Source of the DNA: an uncultured Ruminococcus sp.
Lineage (GTDB): Bacteria > Bacillota > Clostridia > Oscillospirales > CAG-272
Assembly: GCA_902773455.1 (NCBI GenBank)
Contig: CACYEW010000226.1
Coordinates: 1-11,156 of the forward strand
Reading direction: 5' to 3'
DNA: 11,156 nucleotides
Under the pieces are notes generated by a model that saw nothing but the letters and a program-made list of their open reading frames with translations, did not search any database and was not told the origin of the DNA. The position numbers and the translations under genes are program-made. This document shows, piece by piece, positions 5,929 to 11,156 of the stretch (its first letter is position 1; every line of letters begins with the position of its first letter).

Positions 5929-7440
5929 TCAATAACGGCGTTTTTTCAGGTAAACGAAGATCGCCGTGACGGCAATGAAAGAAGCCGCGAAGGATATCGC
6001 GATCACGCGGAAAACGCCGGAGTTGAGTTCTTTTTCCTTTTTTTCGGCAGCAAGACGCTTGCTTTCGGAGACGGCGGCTTTTCTGCTTTCGGCGGCTTCC
6101 GAAAGACTTTCCGCTTCCGATTCAAGGCGGCTTTCTTCTTCCGATTCGGCAAGACTTTCGGATATGCTTTCCGATTCGTAGATCCTGCGGCTCTCTTCGG
6201 CTTCACGCTCGGCTTTCTGCTTGTACGTTTCTATATTTTCCGCAAGATCGTTTTTCATTACGTCTTCGCCGACGGCTGATCTGTAAAGACCGTATCTGCA
6301 CGGGGAATAGAAGAATTCGGATCTTTCGTACGGATCGACGTTTATATCCGCGGCTTTTTCAAGCTTGCCGTCGGATCCGTAAAGCCATTCGTCGAACCAT
6401 CTGCCGCGCTGTGAAACGTGGCGCGAAAAGCCTTTTTGAGACATCTGAAACGCGGTCTGCCCGCCGAAACGTGCAAGAGGCTCGTCCCAATTCATCACGA
6501 CGACGTTTTCGTCATATAAATGAACGTAGATCTTCGGCACGTCCCATACTCCGTATCTGTATGCGGATGAAACGTACTCGTCTTCGTCCGCGCTTTTTTC
6601 CGCGGCGGCAAGAAACGTTCTCGTACTCAGTATATGCTGACCGTGACCGTATTCGCCGTTCAGATCGTGGCAGACCGCGATAAGCGGCTTGAAACGCCTT
6701 ATCTGCTCGACCTGAAAAGCGATCAGATCGTCTTCGGAGATATCGTGCGCCGCGGCGTTTTCAAGCGCCCACGCATACGCGGCTTCGGCGTCGTTGTCGC
6801 GGGAATAATCGTCCGGCAGGACGCCGAATACCGGATAGTGCTTTACGCCGACCGTCCAAAGCCCGTTGAGAAGCTCGTGACGGCGGGCGGGATCGTCCTT
6901 ATGATCGGTGAAATATACGACCTGGACCTCAAATTCGCGTTCGCCCGCGTAATACGGAAGAAGCCCGGCGAAGAAAAGCTGTTCGTCGTCGGCGTGAGCC
7001 GAGCATAAAAGCAGATCCGCGTTCTCGCACGGCGCGTCCCAGCGCTGGATATCCGCCGGCTCAGAGCCGAACGCCGATATCTCGGCTACGCCCGCGGGTA
7101 CGTCGAAGACCACGGTCACGACCTCGGACGGGTAAGAGGAGAGGTCGACGTATTCGTGCAGATAACGGAATTCCCCGTAGACAAGACCGTCGCCCGAATA
7201 TACCGTCGCGCTTACCGCTTCGTCGAAAAACTCGATATAAAGTCCGTATATATCGCCGCTTGCCGCGACCGTTATTTCCGAAGCGGTGATACTGACGTTA
7301 TAATTTCCGTCGGTCAGCTCCGGAACGGCGGCTCCGTCGATCTTCACCTCGTACGAAAAAACGTCCTCGGCGTTCGCGTGAAAAACGCAGAGCGAAAAAA
7401 GGAACGTAAAAATAAAAAACGCGATAAATAGTTTTCTCAT
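5929..7440 (-). CDS. Secreted, membrane-anchored PIG-L/LmbE-family deacetylase
   Basis: 503 residues. A Sec signal peptide ends at Ala24 (His-Ala-Asn-Ala). A beta-rich N-terminal domain follows (about 27-125). The PIG-L domain (about 140-310) has the zinc motif AHADDE (His149, Asp151-Asp152-Glu153; family form AHPDDE) and the second metal motif Gly-His-Gly-Gln-His (His266, His269). A Ser/Glu-rich low-complexity segment spans about 405-470, then comes a C-terminal transmembrane helix, 477-498, ending Lys-Lys-Arg-Arg-Tyr. PIG-L enzymes are zinc-dependent de-N-acetylases of GlcNAc-containing sugars, lipids or antibiotics, so an exported, tethered copy probably acts on a surface or external glycan; the substrate cannot be read from sequence. 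Asp/His spacing appears intact, suggesting activity. It starts at ATG 7440 with a weak ribosome site (GAGATGG) and a strong promoter at 7478-7506. Its link to the regulator downstream is positional only. Confidence 0.88.
   Translation of the reverse strand: MRKLFIAFFIFTFLFSLCVFHANAEDVFSYEVKIDGAAVPELTDGNYNVSITASEITVAASGDIYGLYIEFFDEAVSATVYSGDGLVYGEFRYLHEYVDLSSYPSEVVTVVFDVPAGVAEISAFGSEPADIQRWDAPCENADLLLCSAHADDEQLFFAGLLPYYAGEREFEVQVVYFTDHKDDPARRHELLNGLWTVGVKHYPVFGVLPDDYSRDNDAEAAYAWALENAAAHDISEDDLIAFQVEQIRRFKPLIAVCHDLNGEYGHGQHILSTRTFLAAAEKSADEDEYVSSAYRYGVWDVPKIYVHLYDENVVVMNWDEPLARFGGQTAFQMSQKGFSRHVSQRGRWFDEWLYGSDGKLEKAADINVDPYERSEFFYSPCRYGLYRSAVGEDVMKNDLAENIETYKQKAEREAEESRRIYESESISESLAESEEESRLESEAESLSEAAESRKAAVSESKRLAAEKKEKELNSGVFRVIAISFAASFIAVTAIFVYLKKRRY
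6031..6213 (-). repeat. Ser/Glu/Ala-rich stalk-coding segment of the deacetylase
   Basis: Residues about 410-470 consist mainly of Glu, Ser, Ala, Arg and Lys with recurring Glu-Ser-Glu and Ser-Glu-Ala units. The DNA shows repeated TTCCGA/TTTCGG-type words. It links the enzyme domain to the C-terminal membrane helix and probably forms an extended or coiled-coil stalk across the cell wall. Confidence 0.6.
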
Positions 7441-7477
7441 ATTTTATACCATCTCGATGATCCCTTTGTTTGAATAC

Positions 7478-7506
7478 ATTATACCATGTTTTTTCGCGTT
7501 TGTCCA
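7478..7506 (-). promoter_or_regulatory. Strong sigma-A promoter of the deacetylase gene
   Basis: On the minus strand TGGACA (7506-7501), 17 bases, then TATAAT (7483-7478) preceded by TGG. The -10 box is perfect and extended, and the -35 box matches five of six. Transcription should start near 7471, leaving a short leader of about 30 bases. Confidence 0.75.
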
Positions 7507-7547
7507 TATCAATTCAAAATAATAAACAGATTTATTCTTTCAAACTG

Positions 7548-7576
7548 TTGCATTTTTCGATTTGTTATGCTATAAT
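7548..7576 (+). promoter_or_regulatory. Strong sigma-A promoter of the zinc-ribbon/TPM/transglutaminase operon
   Basis: TTGCAT (7548-7553), a 17-base spacer and a perfect TATAAT (7571-7576) preceded by TGC. Transcription would begin near 7583, giving a leader of about 164 bases before ATG 7747. Confidence 0.8.
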
Positions 7577-7582
7577 ATAAAA

Positions 7583-7746
7583 AAATCGGGCAACGCGAAA
7601 GAGAACAAAAGACTCACGTTCGCGTCCGATCGCAAAAAACGCCGTCCGTTTGCTGCGGACGGGATTACGCCCGGATACGTACGCGGCTGTTTTTTGCAAC
7701 AGAGACGGAACTGACGACCAAAAACTGATCAGAACGGAGAAGAGTT
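7583..7746 (+). ncRNA. Structured 5' leader, possible attenuator or unknown cis-regulatory RNA
   Basis: GCAAAAAAC (7632-7640) pairs perfectly with GTTTTTTGC (7689-7697), continued by GCCG (7641-7644) with CGGC (7684-7687) across one bulged T. Inside, CCGTCCG (7642-7648) pairs with CGGACGG (7656-7662). The two inner stems compete for bases 7642-7644, so two exclusive folds are possible. A run of six T follows the GC-rich part, as in an intrinsic terminator. I do not recognise a known riboswitch consensus. It may simply be a stable leader or a terminator; the fold has not been calculated. Confidence 0.4.
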
Positions 7747-8934
7747 ATGAGCGATATCAGAAAATGTCCCGGCTGTAACGCCGACGTCGGCGAAGACGAT
7801 AAATTCTGCCCCTACTGCGGATTCAGATTCGACGTGCAGAACGATGAAACAAAGCCGGAATCCGAAAAGACGGAGCAGTATAAATGCCCCTCCTGCGGAG
7901 CGCCGCTGAAATTCTCGCCGACGACGGGCAAGCTCGCCTGCGAAAGCTGCAATAACGAATACGATATCGGCACGATAGAGCAGTACGCCAAAAACAATAC
8001 GGACGCTTCATTCAAGTGGGATAAGAAATACCGCGAGGCGCTGAAAGGCACTCTGCCGGAAATGACGGTGTATAACTGCAGATCGTGCGGCGCGGAGATA
8101 ATCACCGACGCCACCACCGCCGCAACGCACTGCCCTTACTGCGACAACGAGGTCATAATCGCCGAAAAGCTTACCGGCGCGTTAAGACCGAACGGAGTTA
8201 TCCCGTTCAAGATACTCAAAGACGGGATAAAAGAAAAAATAAGAGAATTCTGCCGCGGCAAAAAGCTTTTGCCGAACAATTTCTTCGACGAGCAGAAGAT
8301 CGACCAGGTACAGGGCATATACGTTCCGGTCTGGCTTTTCGACGGTACTCTCGACGGAAAAACGTCCTACGACGCCACGACGACGAGCAGTTATATTTCA
8401 AACAGTTACAGATATACGACGACCAATCATTATCTCATCGAATGCGACGGCAAAATGTCGTTTTCACGCGTACCGGTAGACGGTTCCACCAAGATGGACG
8501 ACGATCTGATGAACAGTATCGAACCGTACGATTATTCGCAGATAGTCGATTTCGACGGTCAGTATCTTTCGGGATTTCTTGCGGACAGATTCGATCAGGA
8601 TCCCGACGAATCGATACCGACCGCCTCGCAGAGGATGATGAACAGCGCGACGCAGAGATTTTCAGCCGCGATAGGCAGCGAGTATTCGAAAACGCTGCGC
8701 AACAACGAACTGAAGCTGAAAGATCCGTCGGTAAAGTACGTGCTTTTGCCGGTATATCTTTTCAATCTCAGTTATAAAGACAAGATTTACAGATTCGCGA
8801 TGAACGGTCAGACGGGCAAGCTCGTCGGCGAGCTTCCGATCGACAAGGGCAAAAAGAGACGCGCGTTCTGGATACCGTTCCTCATCACGTTCATCATCGC
8901 CTTCATCATCATCATATTCCTTTTAACGAGGTGA
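7747..8934 (+). CDS. Tail-anchored membrane protein with three N-terminal zinc ribbons
   Basis: 395 residues. Three CxxC...CxxC zinc ribbons: Cys7/10 with Cys21/24, Cys47/50 with Cys65/68, and Cys111/114 with Cys129/132. A mixed alpha/beta region (about 140-350) follows, with the recurring phrase tyrosine/valine-Val-Pro-Val-Trp-Leu-Phe near 192 and a matching Leu-Leu-Pro-Val-Tyr-Leu-Phe near 332. The C-terminus is basic (Lys-Gly-Lys-Lys-Arg-Arg-Ala) and then one hydrophobic helix, about 374-393, ending at the last residue. This layout puts the zinc ribbons in the cytoplasm with a tail anchor. Proteins like this are often annotated as TFIIB-type zinc-ribbon or PriA-like because of the ribbons alone; neither activity is supported. 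In Clostridia they commonly sit beside TPM-domain genes, as here. ATG 7747 follows GGAG by seven bases. Confidence 0.88.
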   Translation: MSDIRKCPGCNADVGEDDKFCPYCGFRFDVQNDETKPESEKTEQYKCPSCGAPLKFSPTTGKLACESCNNEYDIGTIEQYAKNNTDASFKWDKKYREALKGTLPEMTVYNCRSCGAEIITDATTAATHCPYCDNEVIIAEKLTGALRPNGVIPFKILKDGIKEKIREFCRGKKLLPNNFFDEQKIDQVQGIYVPVWLFDGTLDGKTSYDATTTSSYISNSYRYTTTNHYLIECDGKMSFSRVPVDGSTKMDDDLMNSIEPYDYSQIVDFDGQYLSGFLADRFDQDPDESIPTASQRMMNSATQRFSAAIGSEYSKTLRNNELKLKDPSVKYVLLPVYLFNLSYKDKIYRFAMNGQTGKLVGELPIDKGKKRRAFWIPFLITFIIAFIIIIFLLTR

Positions 8935-8938
8935 CGGT

Positions 8939-9805
8939 ATGAAAAAAGTATTTGCGATACTGTTCGTTCTTATCATCGCCGCTGCGGCGGCGCTGACCGT
9001 GTCGGCTGCCGACAGACCGTACTGGTATCCCGACCCGGTGATAAATCCGTTTCCCGATTTTCACGGCGAAAATCTGCCGCGCGTCGTTGACGACGCGGAC
9101 ATCTTCTCCGACGTGGAGGAAGCGGAGCTTACGAGAAGAGTAAACGCTCTTATAGCGAAATTCGATAACAAATACGACCTCGTCATATTCACCGACGTTT
9201 CGAATTACGGCGTCGGCGCTGGCGAATACTATTGGGAAGGCATTTATCCGTCCGACTTTTATCAGTTCAACGGCTACGGCAAGGGCGAGAACTATTCCGG
9301 CTCGGTCATATTCATCTGCATGGATCCGGACGACAGATACTGGTGGAGCTCCGCAAGGGGCGACAGCCGCGAGTATTTCACGGACAAGAACATAAACGAC
9401 CTTGACGATACGATAGAGCCGTATATGGTCGATCACGAGTTTTACGAAGCGATGCTCGCGTATATCTCGCGCCTCGATTACATATACGAGCACGGCCCGA
9501 AAATTTACGAGGCGTCGGATTTCATCGGAGCGTCGTTCTTCGCCGGCATAATCGGACTTATCGTCGGCGGGATCAGATCGTCAAAAGAAGTGAATAAGAT
9601 GAAAAGCGTAAAATACGCCGTTTACGCAAACGACTACGTGATCGACAACAGCTTTGAGATGCGCGATTCGAAGGTGTCGTTTTTGTATTCGACCGTTACG
9701 AAGACCTATATTCCGCCGAGCAGCTCGTCCGGCGGCAGCTCGCACAGCGGCAGCTACCATTCGTCCGGCGGCGGCAGCTTCTCGGGCGGCGGCAGACATT
9801 TCTGA
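8939..9805 (+). CDS. Exported TPM-domain (YgcG-type) membrane protein
   Basis: 288 residues. The signal peptide ends near Val-Ser-Ala (about residue 23). A TPM domain spans about 46-170, beginning Pro-Arg-Val-Val-Asp-Asp-Ala-Asp-Ile-Phe, the usual opening of this family, with a central strand Tyr-Asp-Leu-Val-Ile-Phe. A transmembrane helix lies at about 194-212, and a short C-terminal region ends in a Ser/Gly-rich tail (261-288) finishing Ser-Gly-Gly-Gly-Arg-His-Phe, close to the Gly-rich ends seen in YgcG proteins. TPM domains are extracytoplasmic; some have been linked to photosystem repair or phosphatase activity in other lineages, but none of that can be assumed here. The gene starts four bases after the zinc-ribbon stop, with GAGGTG overlapping that stop, so the two are probably translationally linked. 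Confidence 0.9.
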   Translation: MKKVFAILFVLIIAAAAALTVSAADRPYWYPDPVINPFPDFHGENLPRVVDDADIFSDVEEAELTRRVNALIAKFDNKYDLVIFTDVSNYGVGAGEYYWEGIYPSDFYQFNGYGKGENYSGSVIFICMDPDDRYWWSSARGDSREYFTDKNINDLDDTIEPYMVDHEFYEAMLAYISRLDYIYEHGPKIYEASDFIGASFFAGIIGLIVGGIRSSKEVNKMKSVKYAVYANDYVIDNSFEMRDSKVSFLYSTVTKTYIPPSSSSGGSSHSGSYHSSGGGSFSGGGRHF

Positions 9806-9817
9806 GGCGGAATACTT

Positions 9818-11113
9818 ATGAAAAAAAAGATCACAGCCGCGGTCGCGGTGATTCTCGTGATATTCCAGATATTCGCGCTTTCTTCGTGCGATATGCTGGT
9901 CGACAGCCTGATCGAAGCGCTTGAAACGTTCGATTTCAATGAGCTGACGATCGTTCAGGGCACCGAGAAGCCGTCAGGCAAAGAAACCGACGATCCGTAT
10001 CATTATACAGACGATCCGTATTATGAAACCGAAGAACAGTACGGTGAAACGGAAGAACAGTACGGTGAAACGGAAGAGCAGTATATTGAAACGGAGAAGC
10101 AGACTGTTCCCGTGACGGAAAAACCGGCCGATCGCATACCGTATTCGAAAACTCCGGCGGTATACAGATATACTTTTCCGAAAGAGACATTCAAAGACGA
10201 AATCGAAAAAGAGGCGTCGGAAATCATAGACGATTCGATCTGTAAAGCCATAGCGGCGCTGAAAGTCATGAAAGACGACCGCCATTCCGATAAGACGTAT
10301 CCGTTTGACAGAGACGCAAACGGGTATATAGCGGATCTTTCAAATAACGAACGCGCGCTGTACGATAAAGTCGTTTCATACGGCAGAAATTTCGAGAACT
10401 TCACGATAAAAGCCGACGATTATAAAGGCGATCTGACAAACGATTATTTCGGAGTTTTTAAAGCGTTGACGCAGTGCAACCCTGACCTCGCTTCGTATTT
10501 CGATCTGCATCCCGAGATAGGCGGCAAATTCGTGGGAGACGATGTCGTGACGTTTATGAAAACGGTCTCGGATCAGTATTTCGATCCCTACAAAGATCAG
10601 AATTACACGGTAAGAGAGGGCAAAACCACGATGGCGGAGGTAAAACGCGCGGCAAAACTGCTCGACGCGATCGCAAACCGGATCGTGCGTTTTATGCCCG
10701 AAGGGCTCACGGCGTACGATAAGTATTACTATCTCGCCGCGGTGCTTGCGGAACACGTCACGTATGATCTCAACGCCGTAAATAAATTCACCGCCTTCGG
10801 CGCGCTCGTCGGCGGCAGAGCCGTATGCGAGGGATACGCAACAGCTTATATGCTTCTGTGCGAAAAAGCAAATCTCTTTTGCGCGTACAGAAACGGCATA
10901 ATCAGAGGCGACGGCCACGCGTGGAATATGGTCAAGCTCGATTCGGGCATATATAACGTCGACGTCACCTGGTGCGACGTTTCCGCCTGCTACGAAAAGA
11001 ACTTTTATAAGAACTTTATGAAAAGCGACGCGGCTTTCAAATCAAACGGCCACGAGAGTATGGACGGGCTGCCGAGCACGGGAACGTATGAGCCTTGCCC
11101 GTACGAGAGCTGA
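9818..11113 (+). CDS. Lipoprotein with C-terminal transglutaminase-like domain
   Basis: 431 residues. The signal peptide ends in Ala-Leu-Ser-Ser-Cys (Cys24 lipidated). An acidic linker contains four heptads of the type Tyr-Gly-Glu-Thr-Glu-Glu-Gln (68-95). A helical region follows (about 115-300), then a transglutaminase-like core: Cys337 in Arg-Ala-Val-Cys-Glu-Gly-Tyr-Ala, His367 in Asp-Gly-His-Ala-Trp-Asn, Asp382 in Asn-Val-Asp-Val-Thr-Trp, i.e. the papain-fold Cys-His-Asp triad. Such bacterial domains act as cysteine proteases, peptidases or crosslinkers on surface or wall peptides; which one cannot be told. All three catalytic positions are present, so activity is likely. It starts 12 bases after the TPM gene with a GAGGCGGA ribosome site and is probably the third gene of that operon. 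No further gene is visible in the last 43 bases. Confidence 0.88.
   Translation: MKKKITAAVAVILVIFQIFALSSCDMLVDSLIEALETFDFNELTIVQGTEKPSGKETDDPYHYTDDPYYETEEQYGETEEQYGETEEQYIETEKQTVPVTEKPADRIPYSKTPAVYRYTFPKETFKDEIEKEASEIIDDSICKAIAALKVMKDDRHSDKTYPFDRDANGYIADLSNNERALYDKVVSYGRNFENFTIKADDYKGDLTNDYFGVFKALTQCNPDLASYFDLHPEIGGKFVGDDVVTFMKTVSDQYFDPYKDQNYTVREGKTTMAEVKRAAKLLDAIANRIVRFMPEGLTAYDKYYYLAAVLAEHVTYDLNAVNKFTAFGALVGGRAVCEGYATAYMLLCEKANLFCAYRNGIIRGDGHAWNMVKLDSGIYNVDVTWCDVSACYEKNFYKNFMKSDAAFKSNGHESMDGLPSTGTYEPCPYES
10019..10102 (+). repeat. Four in-frame 21-bp tandem repeats (heptads Y-x-E-T-E-E/K-Q)
   Basis: Four consecutive 21-base units encode YYETEEQ, YGETEEQ, YGETEEQ and YIETEKQ. The two middle copies are nearly identical in DNA as well, so the array probably arose by recent slippage or unequal exchange and may vary in copy number between strains. 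It forms an acidic spacer between the lipid anchor and the enzyme domain. Confidence 0.85.
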
Positions 11114-11156
11114 CGGCGGCAGAGAACCGGTTGAAAATTCAGAATCAAGGTGTCGC

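Larger units (their letters stand above)
7441..7746. other. 306-bp divergent intergenic region with back-to-back promoters
   Basis: The region lies between the deacetylase (minus) and the zinc-ribbon gene (plus). It contains one promoter for each direction, with about 41 bases between their -35 boxes (7507-7547), then a long leader on the plus side. No additional gene is supported in it. Confidence 0.75.

Noticed and set aside
5650..6279. A 209-codon plus-strand open frame spanning the regulator promoter region
   Set aside because: It crosses the end of the deacetylase and the start of the regulator in antisense and encodes Phe/Arg-rich low-complexity sequence from the Ser/Glu stalk; no ribosome site supports it.
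7583..7746. Known riboswitch (c-di-GMP, fluoride, ZTP, manganese, guanidine classes considered)
   Set aside because: I could not find the conserved core words of these classes in the leader, so it is reported only as an unassigned structured leader.
7747..8145. Annotation of the zinc-ribbon protein as a PriA-like helicase or TFIIB factor
   Set aside because: Only the zinc ribbons match; there is no helicase motif or cyclin fold, and the protein ends in a membrane anchor.
8896..8922. TTCATCATC-type repeat near the end of the zinc-ribbon gene
   Set aside because: It is simply the Phe/Ile codon string of the transmembrane helix.
9719..9802. GGC/AGC-rich repeated stretch at the end of the TPM gene
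   Set aside because: It encodes the Ser/Gly tail usual for YgcG-type proteins and needs no separate repeat explanation.
1..11156. CRISPR array, tRNA, insertion sequence or prophage genes
   Set aside because: No regularly spaced repeats, cloverleaf sequence, transposase or integrase motif could be seen on either strand.

Overview
The window looks like a chromosomal stretch from a low-to-mid-GC Gram-positive bacterium, most likely an uncultured anaerobic Clostridia member of a gut-type habitat. This is inferred from the strong AGGAG/GGAGGTG ribosome sites, sigma-A-like promoters with TGn extended -10 boxes, many lipoprotein signal peptides, Thr/Glu/Pro-rich linkers after the lipid-modified cysteine, and abundant ATA and AGA codons. 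No rRNA, tRNA, CRISPR array, transposase or phage gene is visible. Almost every protein here is exported or membrane-anchored, so this is a cell-surface locus.

Minus strand, read right to left. (a) 7440-5929 encodes a secreted, C-terminally membrane-anchored PIG-L/LmbE-type deacetylase with its own strong promoter (7478-7506). (b) 5796-4033 encodes an unusual one-component regulator: lipoprotein signal, Cys-rich extracellular right-handed beta-helix with Pmp-like FxxN and GGA[ILV] motifs, one transmembrane helix, and a cytoplasmic LuxR/NarL-type helix-turn-helix. Its putative promoter (5846-5874) lies inside a 12-bp inverted repeat (5834-5845 / 5894-5905) with further GGGACA boxes. (c) 3912-3040, 3040-1478 and 1458-49 form an operon-like run: a TPR-like lipoprotein (TTG start), a secreted protein of unknown family coupled by a 1-base overlap, and a lipoprotein built of three related modules. 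A fourth gene begins at position 17 and runs off the left edge. The candidate promoter of this run (3955-3983) abuts a 12-bp perfect hairpin (3986-4019) carrying the same GGACA boxes as the regulator's own promoter. This suggests, but does not prove, that the regulator controls itself and the neighbouring surface-protein operon.

Plus strand. Diverging from the deacetylase, a strong promoter (7548-7576) precedes a roughly 164-nt structured leader (about 7583-7746). Three tightly spaced genes follow: a tail-anchored protein with three zinc ribbons (7747-8934), a TPM-domain (YgcG-type) exported protein (8939-9805), and a lipoprotein with a C-terminal transglutaminase-like Cys-His-Asp domain and a 4x7-residue repeat linker (9818-11113). 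The last 43 bases hold nothing recognisable.

The best candidate for an undescribed system is the beta-helix/TM/LuxR-HTH protein together with its palindrome-bracketed promoter and the adjacent lipoprotein operon: possibly a surface sensor that signals straight through the membrane to DNA without a kinase. The evidence for the domains is good; the evidence for the regulatory link is only a shared DNA motif.
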